64,000 nt of DNA from G963675935 sp963675935. Lineage in GTDB: Bacteria; Planctomycetota; Planctomycetia; Pirellulales; Thermoguttaceae. Position numbers and translations under genes: made by a program. Under the pieces are notes generated by a model that had not been told where the DNA came from, made no database searches, and was given only the letters and a program-made list of their open reading frames with translations. Location of the stretch: contig OY780964.2 in assembly GCA_963675935.2 (NCBI GenBank), positions 744,001-808,000 of the forward strand, in the 5' to 3' direction. Shown piece after piece: positions 25,827 to 35,143 of the stretch (position 1 is its first letter; every line of letters starts with the position of its first letter).

Positions 25827-25882
25827 CCACGTCAACAAAATGTCAATACTCGCTCTTCCCCTTGATGGGCAAATCGACGACA

Positions 25883-26608
25883 ATGGCAGCCACTATGGAA
25901 TATCTCGATCTCACCCGGCCTACCGCCGCGGAAAACCTGGCGCTCGACGAAGCTCTCTTGGATGAAGCCGAGACCGGCGACGCGCCGCGCGAAACCTTGC
26001 GGCTTTGGGAGCCCGTGCAACCGATGGTCGTGGTCGGCCGTTCGTCGCGGATCGACGTGGAAGTGCGGCTCGACACCTGCCGCGATTTGCACGTTCCCGT
26101 GCTGCGCCGATCGAGCGGCGGAGCGGCCGTGGTCGCGGGGCCCGGCTGTCTGATGTACGCCCTCGTGTTGAGCTACCAACGGCGGCCTCGCTTGCGGGTT
26201 CTCACGGAAGCCCATCGTTGGGTGCTTGGCACGTTGGCCGACTCGCTGGGCACGCTTGTGCCGGGCATCGAATACCGTGGCACGAGCGATCTGGCAATTG
26301 GCGGGCGGAAGTTTTCGGGCAACAGCGCCCGGTGCCGCCGCCGCTCTTTGCTTTACCACGGCACACTGCTTTACGACTTTCCGCTGCCGATGATCGAGCG
26401 ATGCTTGGCGATGCCGCCGCGAATGCCCGACTACCGCGAGGGCCGGCCGCACGAAGGTTTTGTGATGAATTTGCCGCTGACCTCGGCGGCGATCCGCCGG
26501 GCGCTGGTCGAGGGGTTTGACGCCCACAAGCCTCGCGCGGATTGGCCGGAGCTGCGCACCGCGGAACTCGTCGCCGAGAAGTACGGGCGGCCGGAGTGGA
26601 ACGGTTGA
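25883..26608 (+). CDS. Lipoate/octanoate protein ligase family (LplA/LipM-like)
   Basis: 241 residues if started at ATG 25883; ATGs at 25865 and 25895 are alternatives and none has a clear ribosome site. MEYLDLTRPTAAENLALDEA is the typical N-terminal strand-helix of biotin/lipoate transferases; LRRSSGGAAVVAGPGCLMYA is the RRxSGGGAV-type loop; SDLAIGGRKFSGNSARCRRR carries the catalytic or lipoyl-binding Lys; LLYHGTLLYDF follows. The protein attaches lipoate or octanoate to the E2/GcvH lipoyl domain. The C-terminal accessory domain of full LplA is absent, so LipM-like octanoyl transfer is possible. Confidence 0.82.
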   Translation: MAATMEYLDLTRPTAAENLALDEALLDEAETGDAPRETLRLWEPVQPMVVVGRSSRIDVEVRLDTCRDLHVPVLRRSSGGAAVVAGPGCLMYALVLSYQRRPRLRVLTEAHRWVLGTLADSLGTLVPGIEYRGTSDLAIGGRKFSGNSARCRRRSLLYHGTLLYDFPLPMIERCLAMPPRMPDYREGRPHEGFVMNLPLTSAAIRRALVEGFDAHKPRADWPELRTAELVAEKYGRPEWNG

Positions 26609-26642
26609 CTCGCCCACGTTTATTGACTTTCAGGTAGTTAAT

Positions 26643-26712
26643 GTCGGCGTCATTGATGATGGAAAGCACATTCCGCGGGCCGTTGGCCCCCGGCTATTAC
26701 GACATTATCAAG
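26643..26712. repeat. Dispersed repeat G1
   Basis: A 70-base sequence containing GCGGGCCGTTGGCCCCCGG, matched in inverted orientation by 63638-63707 with three mismatches. It lies downstream of the lipoate ligase gene. Confidence 0.85.
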
Positions 26713-26788
26713 CTGACACCCAATAAACGGTGTTGATTGACGCCGACGCAGTTAAGGACCAACGGATCGCATGTCCCCGGCCAATCCG

Positions 26789-29197
26789 TCAATCAAACGC
26801 GACTTCATACGTCCGCCCGTGGCGAACCTCGAACGAGACGGTCCCATCGTCGTTCGGCACGAGCGGCACGGATTGGCCAAGACAACGAACGGCGGCGATT
26901 TTTTGCCCCTTCGGCGGACGCAGCTTGATCGTCCGATCCAAACCTATTTTCAGTACCGCCTTGGTCGCACGGCCGTCTTTCCACGATAAATTGACCTCAA
27001 TGCCGCCACGCGCCCGAAGACCTTCGACGCCGCCGGTCGGCCAAACTTTTGGCAGCGCGGGCAGCAGGGCGATCTCGCCGGCGTGGCTCTGCACGAGCAT
27101 CTCGGCGATTGCCGCCGTCGCGCCGAAATTGCCGTCGATCTGGAACGGCGGATGGGCGTCGAACATGTTCGGATACGTGCCGTCGGCCAGCAGGCCCTTG
27201 AAGATTTTATAGGCATGGTCGCCGTCTTCGAGCCTCGCCCAGGCGACGGTCTTCCACGCCCGGCTCCAGCCGGTGGCGGCGTCGCCGCGTCGTTCCAGGG
27301 TTTTACGAATGGCCGCGGCCAACTCGGGCGTGCCGCGCGGCGTAATCATCCGGCCCGGATGCAGGCCGTACATGTGCGACACGTGCCGATGCTGCGGCTC
27401 CGGCTCGTCGTAGTCCTCGATCCACTCCTGCAATGCCCCGGTGCGTTTGCTGATCTGAAGCGGCGGCAGCCGATTTAATGCCGAGACCAATTCGGCGCGG
27501 AATTCGGGGTCGAACTTCTTGCCCGGCTGGTCGGCCGCCAAAATGTCAATCGCTTCGATGCAATTGGTGAACAGGTCGTGGACGATCTCGATGTCCATCG
27601 TCGCCGCGTAAGTGAACTGCGAAGTTTTTCCATCCTTCATGCGGAACGAGTTTTCGGGCGAGTGCGACGGCGCGGTGACGAGCTTCCCAGCGACGGGCGT
27701 GCCCTTCGGAGCTTCGACCAAAAAGTCGAGCATGAATCGCGCCCCGCCCTTCATCAGCGGATAGGCTCGCTCAGCCAAAAACTTCTTGTCGCCGCTATAC
27801 AGATAATGTTCGTAAGGATGTTGGCAGAGCCACGCGGCGCCGACGGGCCAGATGCCCCAGACGCCGTCGGCCGGCATGGTAAATCCCCACGGGTCGGTCA
27901 GATGATGGACGACCCAGCCGCCGGCGCCATAGGTTTTTTGGGCGGTCTTTTGGCCATTTTCCGGCTTGGCCAAAAGGTCCATCAGGTCGAACAGCGGCAG
28001 ATGGCACTCGGCCAAGTTGCACACTTCGACCGGCCAGTAGTTCATCTGAATGTTGATGTTCGTGTGGAAGTCGGCGTTCCACGGGGCGTTGATGTCCTCG
28101 CACCAGAGACCCTGAAGATTGGCCGGCAGGCCGCCCGGCCGGGAACTGGCGATCATTAGGTAGCGGCCGAATTGGAAATAGAGCGAGGCCAGTCCGGGAT
28201 CGTCTGCCCCTTTTTTCACGGCCTTCAATCGCTCGTCGGTGGGCAGCGCGTCGTTCTTGCTCGCGCCAAGATTGATCTTCACGCGGCGGAACAGCTTTTG
28301 ATGGTCGGCGAGGTGATCTTTGCGAATGGCGTCGTAACCCTTCGCCACAACCGCATCGATTCGCTTTTGGCAAACCGAATCAATATCTTTGTCGCGATAC
28401 GTGGTAGCGGAAGCTAAATACAACGTAACAGCGTCGGCCTTATCGACCGCAAGCTTCTTGCCTTCAAAGGGAGGCTTGTCACCCTCGATTGAGCATTTGC
28501 CCCCTTGCAGCACAGTTCTTAGAAAGGTCCAAAACTTTGTCCCCCTGCCGCCATTGGTTGCTCCTCGCATTGCCATTGCATTGGGGGCTACGGCCGCTGT
28601 TTCAAATTCTCCGGGCCGGTCCATTCCAATCGTGAACGAAATCCGCCCCGGCTTGTCGCACGTCAATCGCACGACCATCACTTGATCGGGGGCCGAGGTG
28701 AAAAATTCGCGGGTGAACTTTGCATCGCCCTGGCGATACGTCACCGTCACAATGCCGGTGTCGAGATCGAGTTGCCGGCGATAGTCGGTCACTTTGCTCT
28801 TGTCGTCGAACCGGAGCCGCAAGTCGCCCAAGGTTTGATACGACTCGACCCGTGGCGGGATGCCCATCATCGTCTCGCCGGCCAAGGCCGCGGCCTCGTT
28901 GTTTTTGCCCTCGAAAAGAAGTTGACGGATTTTTGGCAACGATTCCAACGCTTTTGGATTCGTGTGATCTTTCGGCCCGCCGGCCCAAAGCGTGTGGTCG
29001 TTGAGCTGAACGTGTTCCTCGGCCGGATCGCCGAACACCATGCCGCCCAGCGTGCCGTTGCCGATCGGCATGGCCTCGACCCACTGCCGGGCCGGCTGGC
29101 GATACCAGAGCATCGTCGCGGCCGGCTCTTCGGCGGCGAACGCAGTCAGGGCGAGCGAAGACAGCAACAACGTCGAAAGAGCGAAGTGGTGCAGCAT
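26789..29197 (-). CDS. Glycoside hydrolase family 95 (alpha-fucosidase-type), secreted
   Basis: 802 residues from ATG 29197, with signal peptide LHHFALSTLLLSSLALTAFA. The N-terminal beta-sandwich starts LWYRQPARQWVEAMPIGNGT, LGGMVFGDPAEEHVQLNDH, LWAGGP, diagnostic of GH95. The (alpha/alpha)6 barrel contains GLWCEDINAPWNADFHTNIN, MNYWPVEVCNLAECHLPL, APSHSPENSF, EWIEDYDEPEPQHRHVSHMY and FQIDGNFGATAAIAEML, covering the conserved Asn pair, the acid Glu and the late Asp. GH95 enzymes remove alpha-L-fucose or L-galactose by inversion. Downstream of an APC permease on the same strand. Exact specificity is not readable. Confidence 0.94.
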   Translation of the reverse strand: MLHHFALSTLLLSSLALTAFAAEEPAATMLWYRQPARQWVEAMPIGNGTLGGMVFGDPAEEHVQLNDHTLWAGGPKDHTNPKALESLPKIRQLLFEGKNNEAAALAGETMMGIPPRVESYQTLGDLRLRFDDKSKVTDYRRQLDLDTGIVTVTYRQGDAKFTREFFTSAPDQVMVVRLTCDKPGRISFTIGMDRPGEFETAAVAPNAMAMRGATNGGRGTKFWTFLRTVLQGGKCSIEGDKPPFEGKKLAVDKADAVTLYLASATTYRDKDIDSVCQKRIDAVVAKGYDAIRKDHLADHQKLFRRVKINLGASKNDALPTDERLKAVKKGADDPGLASLYFQFGRYLMIASSRPGGLPANLQGLWCEDINAPWNADFHTNINIQMNYWPVEVCNLAECHLPLFDLMDLLAKPENGQKTAQKTYGAGGWVVHHLTDPWGFTMPADGVWGIWPVGAAWLCQHPYEHYLYSGDKKFLAERAYPLMKGGARFMLDFLVEAPKGTPVAGKLVTAPSHSPENSFRMKDGKTSQFTYAATMDIEIVHDLFTNCIEAIDILAADQPGKKFDPEFRAELVSALNRLPPLQISKRTGALQEWIEDYDEPEPQHRHVSHMYGLHPGRMITPRGTPELAAAIRKTLERRGDAATGWSRAWKTVAWARLEDGDHAYKIFKGLLADGTYPNMFDAHPPFQIDGNFGATAAIAEMLVQSHAGEIALLPALPKVWPTGGVEGLRARGGIEVNLSWKDGRATKAVLKIGLDRTIKLRPPKGQKIAAVRCLGQSVPLVPNDDGTVSFEVRHGRTYEVAFD

Positions 29198-29310
29198 GGG
29201 AGCGGAGGAGGTTGAGGGAGGGGAGTGAACCGCTTGCGGTTTCGCAAAAAAGCACATGCGATTCCCGATTTTACCCCAGCAACAAGAAAACACAAGCAAC
29301 ATTGCGAAAC

Positions 29311-29448
29311 GTGTGCGGCCATATTTTCTGGCAGATAGGCAATTCCGTCATTCTGAGCGTAGCGAAGAATCTCGTTTTCCTCGCGGCGCGGGCGAGATTC
29401 TTCGCTGCGCTCAGAATGACCGATCTTGCCAGAAAATATGGCCGCACA
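29311..29448. repeat. Palindromic repeat B4
   Basis: Nearly identical to B2 (17971-18109), including the long outer arms beginning GTGTGCGGCC. It is itself bracketed by ATTGCGAAAC-type flanks and AACCGCAAGCGG sequence, a third nesting layer. Confidence 0.9.
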
Positions 29449-29468
29449 TTGCGAAACCGCAAGCGGTT

Positions 29469-30860
29469 TTAAGGGGATGATTTACGCAGTATCTTTTTCC
29501 CCCGACACAAGTTATTGACAAAACACACCGCCACGCCCACCAGCAGAATCGCAATCGCCCAAATCGCCTCCAAACTGCGATTTTGGATGGCGTACGCCAC
29601 GCTGCTGTAAACCATGAAGCCGGACGAGAGGCAGAACAGGATCGGCGTGATCGGATAGCCGGGCACGCGGAACGGCCGCTCGATCGTTGGGTCGCGCTGG
29701 CGCAACACGAACACCGAAAGGCCAACCAGCATCAGGAAGAACCAAAAGCCCGGCACCGTGAAATTCACCATGCTGCCGAACCCGTTTTGGCTCATGCCGA
29801 ACCACACGACCAGCGCCAGGGTGATCGCGCCTTGAATCAGCAGCGAGCAAATCGGCGTGCCGCGCCGGGCGTTCCAGCGGCCCAGCCAGGCGTAGAGCCG
29901 ATGGTCGCGGCCCATCGCGTAATAGATTCTCGCGCCGGTGAAAATTTGCCCATTGATCGCGCCCAAGGCTGAAATGCAGATCAGCACGCTCACCGCCCGA
30001 CCGGCCAATGGACCGACGCCGAGCGAAAGCACGTCGGCGGCCACGGCGCCGGAGTTTTGGAAGCCGTCGAATCCCAAGGCGTGGACGAAGGCCAGATTGA
30101 TGAGCACGTAAATCGCCGTCACCGCCACGGTGCCAATCAGCAAAGCCCGCAGAATGTTCTTGCGAGGCTCCTTCACTTCCGCGCTGACGTAGGCCATTTC
30201 GTTCCAGCCGCCGTAGGTGAACAGCACGAAGATCATGGCCATGCCGAAGTCGGCGAGGGAAGGATAGGAAGGAGCTGAAGGGGGTAAAGCGGGTGAAGCA
30301 TGAGAAGGGTGCGAAGAGAAAGCGAAACCGACGACGACAATCGCCGCCAGCCCCAACACTTTGGCCGTGGTCAATAGGTTTTGGGTCCACTTGCCTTCCG
30401 GCACGCCGAGCATGTTGATTGCCGTCAACACGACGATCGAACCGGCGGCGTAGGCCAGCAGCACATAAACTTGCACGCCCGAGGTCGCTTCGGTTTGCGG
30501 CCAAATTCGATTGGCGTAGTCGGCGAAAACGAAGGCCATCGCGCCGATCGAGCCGGGCCGAACAATCCAAAGCTGGCACCAGGCGAACAGGAACCCGACC
30601 GATTGGCCGAAAGCCCGGGTCAGATAGACGTAGTCGCCGCCGGCCTCGGGATACGTGGTGGCCAGTTCGGTGTAGCAGAGCGCGCCCAAGAGGGAAAACA
30701 CTCCGCCCAAGAGCCAGAAACCGATCAACCACGCCGTGCTGGGGGCAAAGCCGGCGACCAGGGGGCTGCTGCAATAGATGCCCGCCGCGATGATGATCCC
30801 CACGATGATGCACGTGGAATCGAACAGGGTCAGTTCACGGCGTGGGGCGGCAGACGGCAT
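29469..30860 (-). CDS. APC-family amino acid permease
   Basis: 463 residues with about twelve membrane segments. LTLFDSTCIIVGIIIAAGIY holds the conserved GxG(I)I unwound helix 1 of the APC superfamily; SLLGALCYTELATTYPEAGG, DYVYLTRAFGQSVGFLFAW is the helix 2-3 signature; FVLFTYGGWNEMAYVSAEVK, EPRKNILRALL is the helix 6 region. It imports or exchanges amino acids across the inner membrane; the substrate is not evident. A palindromic repeat separates it from the GH95 gene. The start ATG has no ribosome site. Confidence 0.9.
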   Translation of the reverse strand: MPSAAPRRELTLFDSTCIIVGIIIAAGIYCSSPLVAGFAPSTAWLIGFWLLGGVFSLLGALCYTELATTYPEAGGDYVYLTRAFGQSVGFLFAWCQLWIVRPGSIGAMAFVFADYANRIWPQTEATSGVQVYVLLAYAAGSIVVLTAINMLGVPEGKWTQNLLTTAKVLGLAAIVVVGFAFSSHPSHASPALPPSAPSYPSLADFGMAMIFVLFTYGGWNEMAYVSAEVKEPRKNILRALLIGTVAVTAIYVLINLAFVHALGFDGFQNSGAVAADVLSLGVGPLAGRAVSVLICISALGAINGQIFTGARIYYAMGRDHRLYAWLGRWNARRGTPICSLLIQGAITLALVVWFGMSQNGFGSMVNFTVPGFWFFLMLVGLSVFVLRQRDPTIERPFRVPGYPITPILFCLSSGFMVYSSVAYAIQNRSLEAIWAIAILLVGVAVCFVNNLCRGKKILRKSSP

Positions 30861-31018
30861 GTACTATACCAGTATTTCTGGGAATTGGCATAAGAACCAT
30901 ACTACTTTACAGAGCCTTTTTCGCTCATCCGTCTGGACGCTCCCCGAGAAAATGAATAGGATGATAAGATTCACTAGTAACAACACCCCACAACACCCCC
31001 TAACGTGAGGGTGAATGT

Positions 31019-31240
31019 ATGCCAAAAAAAGAAGAAGCGATCGAGGTCGAGGGCAATGTGACCGAAGCCCTGGCCAATACCCGATTTCGGGTGCAATTGG
31101 AAAGCGGCCACACCATTATCGCCCACGTTGCCGGGAAAATGCGAAAACATTTCATCCGCATCGTGCCGGGCGACAAGGTTCGCGTGGAGCTTTCGCCCTA
31201 CGACCTGACCAAGGGGCGGATCACCTTCCGCGAGCGCTAG
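31019..31240 (+). CDS. infA: Translation initiation factor IF-1
   Basis: 73 residues, the standard IF-1 length. MPKKEEAIEVEGNVTEALAN, FRVQLESGHTIIAHVAGKMR, KHFIRIVPGDKVRVELSPYD and LTKGRITFRER form the OB-fold that occupies the ribosomal A site during initiation. A GAGGGTGA box precedes the ATG. It stands alone rather than in a ribosomal-protein operon. Confidence 0.97.
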   Translation: MPKKEEAIEVEGNVTEALANTRFRVQLESGHTIIAHVAGKMRKHFIRIVPGDKVRVELSPYDLTKGRITFRER

Positions 31241-31250
31241 TGGGATGCCC

Positions 31251-31351
31251 GTAGGTTATGCTTTAGCATAACGCCTTTTCCCATAACGCTTTATGTTATG
31301 CTGAAGCATAGCCTACGAACCGCTTTTTGTTATGCGGAAGCATAACCTACG
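31251..31351. repeat. Tandem hairpins GTAGGTTATGC / GCATAACCTAC
   Basis: Successive short palindromes (GTAGGTTATGCTTTAGCATA, TTATGCTGAAGCATAGCCTA, GTTATGCGGAAGCATAACC) follow infA. A single diverged unit lies at 54209-54231. Confidence 0.8.
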
Positions 31352-31485
31352 AATTTCCGCGAGATTTTTTCCAAGATTCGCCCTTCGACGGCGAATCACG
31401 GGGTGAATACCCGTTGTTCCCTCGTTGCGCCAAACTCATGGCGCAAAACCCATCCCCCTCTTGTTGGTGTAAAGGAGAAGGCCCC

Positions 31486-33195
31486 GTGAAGAAGACCCTA
31501 TTGCCATTCCTGGCTGTTGCCGTGTTGTTGGGCGCCGCGCGATGGTGCCCCGCCGCCGAAAGCGAGATGAAACCGCTGGCGACCGTGTCGTTCGCCGGCT
31601 ACGACAAGCTGATGGCCAACATTGGCGTTGTCGGCCGCCTCGGCGGCAATCCCGACCTCGACAAGGGGTTGGACATGATTCTGAAGATGATGACCGGGGG
31701 CAAGGGCCTCGACGGCCTCGACGCCAAACGGCCTTGGGGCGCCGCCATGCTGACCGACGGCCAGGAAACCGTCAAGTTTGGATTCGTGCCCGTCACCGAC
31801 CTGAAAAAACTCATCGAAGTCGCCAAGGCCAATCCCAACTTGGCCCAACTTTTGAAGCCCGGCGAGAACGGCGTCTACGAAATCCAGACCGGCGGCCCGG
31901 CTGTTTATATTCAACAAAAAGGCAAGTGGGCCATCGTCGCCGCGAAGAGCGAAGACTTGGCCAACGCACCGGCCGATCCCGAAAAACTGCTTGGCGATTT
32001 GCCCAAGAACTACGACTTGGCCGTCCGCGTTTCCGTCAAGAATTGTCCGAAGGAATGGCGAGAGCAAGTGCTGGCCCAGATTCAGGCGGGGGCCGAGGCG
32101 GGCATGACGCAGATGCCCGGCGAGAGCGACGATCAATACGAACTCCGCGTTAACGCGGCCAAACAGGCCGTCGAAAAAATCACGACTCTCCTCAACGAGT
32201 TGGAAGACGTAACGCTCGGCTGGAACGTTGACGTGAGCACCAACCGGACCTACCTCGATTTCGATCTCACGGCGCAAACCGGAACGAAGCTGGCCGCTCA
32301 ACTTGCCACCATGAAGCCCGGCAAGACGAATTTCGCCGGCGCGTTGCTGCCCGAGGCCGCGGTCACGGCCAACTGGGCCAGTACGCTTTCCGACGCCGAC
32401 GTCGCCGAGGCCAAAACCTCCTTGGAGACGGGGAAGAAGTCGATCGTCGCCGAATTGGAGAAGCAGGGCCTCTCCGAAGGCGAAGTGAAACTGGCTTCGC
32501 AATTGATCGGCGACGTCGTCGACGTTCTGCAAAAGACCCTCGAGGCCAAAAAGAGCGACGGCGGATTGGCCGTCATTCTCGAACCCGCCGCGGTCACGCT
32601 GGTCGGCGGCTGCGCCATTGTCGAGGGCGCCAAGCTCGATAAAGTCCTCAAGCAACTGGTCGATGAACTCGAAAAATCCGATCCCGACTCGGCCAAGAAG
32701 ATCAAGCTGAACGCCGAGACTTACAAGGGCGTTCGGTTCCACAAACTGTCAGTGCCCACGCCCAACCCGAAACTCGAGCCGATGATCGGCGACACCGCGG
32801 ACGTGATCGTCGGAGTGGCCGACGACAAGCTGATGGTGGCCGCCGGGCGCGACGCCGCCAAGACGCTCAAGAAGGTGATCGACGGCTCGAAGGCCGCCGC
32901 CGACCGAGAAGTGCCGCCGTTCGAGCTGAAGCTGTCGGCCGCGAAGATCGCCAAGTTCGTCGCCGAGGTTGCCGAAGACGACGATGTCAAGACGAAGGCG
33001 GCCATGCTGGCCGGCACGTTCGAAAAAGCCGCCGCGAAAGACCACGTCATCGTTACCGCCAAGGCGATTCCTCAAGGCGTCCGCGTGCGGCTGGAGCTTG
33101 AGGAAGGGCTGCTCAAGGCGTTGGCCTCGATGGCCGGCCAAATGTCGCCGATGGGCGGAATGCCCGGCGGCCCAATGCCCGGCGGCGACAAGTAA
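31486..33195 (+). CDS. Secreted protein of unknown function
   Basis: The GTG at 31486 lies eight bases after AAAGGAG, giving 569 residues; the frame open further upstream runs through repeat sequence. KKTLLPFLAVAVLLGAARWC is a signal peptide. The mature part alternates helices and strands (LATVSFAGYDKLMANIGVVG, TVKFGFVPVTDLKKLIEVAK, YDLAVRVSVKNCPKEWREQV) with two apparently related halves, and ends in a Met/Gly/Pro-rich tail (MSPMGGMPGGPMPGGD). It resembles a group of large secreted planctomycete proteins, but I cannot name a function. Confidence 0.8.
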   Translation: MKKTLLPFLAVAVLLGAARWCPAAESEMKPLATVSFAGYDKLMANIGVVGRLGGNPDLDKGLDMILKMMTGGKGLDGLDAKRPWGAAMLTDGQETVKFGFVPVTDLKKLIEVAKANPNLAQLLKPGENGVYEIQTGGPAVYIQQKGKWAIVAAKSEDLANAPADPEKLLGDLPKNYDLAVRVSVKNCPKEWREQVLAQIQAGAEAGMTQMPGESDDQYELRVNAAKQAVEKITTLLNELEDVTLGWNVDVSTNRTYLDFDLTAQTGTKLAAQLATMKPGKTNFAGALLPEAAVTANWASTLSDADVAEAKTSLETGKKSIVAELEKQGLSEGEVKLASQLIGDVVDVLQKTLEAKKSDGGLAVILEPAAVTLVGGCAIVEGAKLDKVLKQLVDELEKSDPDSAKKIKLNAETYKGVRFHKLSVPTPNPKLEPMIGDTADVIVGVADDKLMVAAGRDAAKTLKKVIDGSKAAADREVPPFELKLSAAKIAKFVAEVAEDDDVKTKAAMLAGTFEKAAAKDHVIVTAKAIPQGVRVRLELEEGLLKALASMAGQMSPMGGMPGGPMPGGDK

Positions 33196-33214
33196 CTAGG
33201 CGTTTTCCGCCGAA

Positions 33215-33293
33215 GTTTAGCCGGCGAACTTGTTCGCCGTGGATATTCGGCGGTTTCCGCGAAAAACACGGCGAACAAGTTCGTCGGCTAAAC
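33215..33293. repeat. Palindromic repeat A5
   Basis: GTTTAGCCGGCGAACTTG and CAAGTTCGTCGGCTAAAC arms, 20 bases after the preceding stop codon. Confidence 0.88.
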
Positions 33294-33313
33294 ACGCCAT
33301 CACAGAAGTCTGA

Positions 33314-33359
33314 CGGGGCGGCAGCGGCCATGCGGGCCACTGCCGCCCCGATCTTTTTT
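33314..33359 (+). terminator. Rho-independent terminator
   Basis: CGGGGCGGCAG and CTGCCGCCCCG form an 11-base-pair stem followed by ATCTTTTTTA. It ends transcription from the secreted-protein gene and lies directly before lysA. Confidence 0.82.
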
Positions 33360-33360
33360 A

Positions 33361-33369
33361 TGGTACAAT
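33361..33369 (+). promoter_or_regulatory. Extended -10 promoter element for lysA
   Basis: TGGTACAAT is an extended -10 element with no good -35 box. Its distance to the lysA ATG (33379) predicts a transcription start only about three bases before the start codon, and no ribosome site is present, so the mRNA may be leaderless. Confidence 0.45.
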
Positions 33370-33378
33370 TTTCCGATC

Positions 33379-34635
33379 ATGCCTAATTGCCGCACCCACA
33401 TCGCCGATGTTCCCGTTTTCGACATCGCCCGGCGTTTTGGAACTCCCACGTTCGTCTACGACGCCTCGATGATTCGCCGCCGCATCGCCGACCTTTCGGC
33501 CTTCGACGTGGTTCGCTACGCCCAAAAAGCCTGCTCGAATCTCGCCATTCTCGACCTGGTTCGCCGCGCGGGCGCCGTGGTCGATGCGGTCAGCGGGAAC
33601 GAAATCCGCCGCGCCCTGGTCGCCGGATTTTTGCCCGCGGGCGATCCGCCGCCGATCGTCTACACGGCCGACATCTTCGACCACGACGCGCTCGATCTGT
33701 GCATGAAGCACAACATCCCGGTCAATTGCGGTTCGCCCGACATGATCGACCAACTCGGCGTCGTCGCGCCGGGCCGAGAAATCACGTTGCGAGTGAATCC
33801 CGGCTTCGGCCACGGTCACAGCCAAAAAACCAACACCGGCGGCCCTCAATCGAAGCACGGCATCTGGCACACACAAATCGCCGAGTGCGTCGAGCGGGCC
33901 GGCCGCTATCGCCTCACGGTTACCGGGCTGCATGTCCACATCGGCTCGGGCACCGATCTCGAACATCTTTCGCAAGTGTGCGGCGCACTGGAACGGGCCG
34001 CGGCCGAGGTCGGTTCGCCGTTGCGATCGGTCAGCGTCGGCGGTGGGCTGCCCACCGTCTATCGGCCCACCGATTCGTATGTCGATCTGCCGGCCTATTT
34101 CGCCTTGTGCGACGCCATGCGCCGACGGCTCGAAGAGCGATTGGGCCACGCCGTCCGATTGGAGATCGAGCCGGGCCGATACCTCGCGGCCGAAAGCGGC
34201 TACCTCGTGGCAGAAATCCGCGCCGTCAAGCGGCAGGACGATAACACGTTTTATCTGCTCGACGCCGGTTTCAACAATCTCGCCCGGCCCATCCTCTATG
34301 GCTCCTATCATCCGATGTCGGTCGTACCGGCCGACGGCGACACCGGCCGTCCGGAACGCGACGTGATCGTCGGCGGGCCGCTCTGCGAGTCGGGTGACAT
34401 CTTCACGCAGGAGGAAGGCGGATTTGTCGCCACGCGCCGGTTGCCGGAGGCCCACGTCGGCGATCTCCTGGTGATCGAGTGCGCCGGGGCCTACGGCTTC
34501 GTGATGGGGTCAAACTACAATTCGCGTCCCCTGGCGGCTGAAGTGTTGCTCGATGGCGGCCGCATGGATTTGATCCGCCGCCGGCAGACGTTTGACGATC
34601 TTATTCGCGGGGAAGAGATTCCCACTGTGGGCTGA
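33379..34635 (+). CDS. lysA: Diaminopimelate decarboxylase
   Basis: 418 residues, fold-type III PLP enzyme. RYAQKACSNLAIL holds the PLP-binding Lys (about residue 50) in the E. coli-like QKAC form; GLHVHIGSGTDLEH and SVGGGLPTVY bind the phosphate; LEIEPGRYLAAESGYLVAEI and GGPLCESGDIF supply the Arg and Cys-Glu-Ser of the active site shared between subunits; ECAGAYGFVMGSNYNSRP is the C-terminal block. It converts meso-diaminopimelate to lysine, the last step of lysine synthesis. Confidence 0.93.
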   Translation: MPNCRTHIADVPVFDIARRFGTPTFVYDASMIRRRIADLSAFDVVRYAQKACSNLAILDLVRRAGAVVDAVSGNEIRRALVAGFLPAGDPPPIVYTADIFDHDALDLCMKHNIPVNCGSPDMIDQLGVVAPGREITLRVNPGFGHGHSQKTNTGGPQSKHGIWHTQIAECVERAGRYRLTVTGLHVHIGSGTDLEHLSQVCGALERAAAEVGSPLRSVSVGGGLPTVYRPTDSYVDLPAYFALCDAMRRRLEERLGHAVRLEIEPGRYLAAESGYLVAEIRAVKRQDDNTFYLLDAGFNNLARPILYGSYHPMSVVPADGDTGRPERDVIVGGPLCESGDIFTQEEGGFVATRRLPEAHVGDLLVIECAGAYGFVMGSNYNSRPLAAEVLLDGGRMDLIRRRQTFDDLIRGEEIPTVG

Positions 34636-34643
34636 CGCTCGAG

Positions 34644-34772
34644 TAAGTGACTGCGCAAAAATAAGTTGATCGAATTTGTAGGACAGATTTCCGAATCCGT
34701 CTCTGAAAACCGGACGGATTTGGAAATCCGTCCTACGGTAAATTGTACAGTTACTTTATGCGCAGTCCCTAA
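34644..34772. repeat. MITE-like palindromic element, copy C2
   Basis: TAAGTGACTGCGCA... at the left pairs with TGCGCAGTCCCTAA at the right; the centre is GTAGGACAGATTTCC / GGAAATCCGTCCTAC. It starts nine bases after the lysA stop. It is very similar to C3. Confidence 0.88.
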
Positions 34773-34856
34773 ATGTTTTTTCGTTGAAATGAGAATAGCC
34801 GGGGGCTGGGCGGCCTGCGGAAGAACCGCCGACAAACACCGCTGGCCGTTGGCCCC

Positions 34857-35012
34857 AGGAGAATTGCAAAGTCGCATTTTTGGGAGAGATGGGAAAAACC
34901 GTCATTCTGAGCGCAGCGAAGAATCTCGTTGGCCCGAGGTAACTTACGCTTTTGCCACGGAGATTCTTCGCTGCGCTCAGAATGACGGTTTCCTGGATTT
35001 TGCAGTTCTCCT
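34857..35012. repeat. Palindromic repeat B5 (outer arm AGGAGAATTGCAAA)
   Basis: The B core (34901-34986) sits within arms AGGAGAATTGCAAA / TTTTGCAGTTCTCCT, a third type of outer arm. CCGTTGGCCCC, part of the G repeats, occurs on both sides. Together with C2 it fills 34636-35143; no gene is seen there. Confidence 0.85.
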
Positions 35013-35143
35013 AGCCGTTGGCCCCGGCTATTGGACATTGTCTCGTTCCGGGACTGGCGTAAGTCCGTGCCAGATGCTATTTTGTCAAAATTGGGACTCG
35101 ATTGTCGGACGCCACGCAAAACCACTTTTCCGGAGCCGTTTCC

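Noticed and set aside
31498..32742. A 414-codon minus-strand open frame opposite the secreted protein gene
   Set aside because: The plus-strand gene has a signal peptide, a good ribosome site and normal composition; the antisense frame has none.
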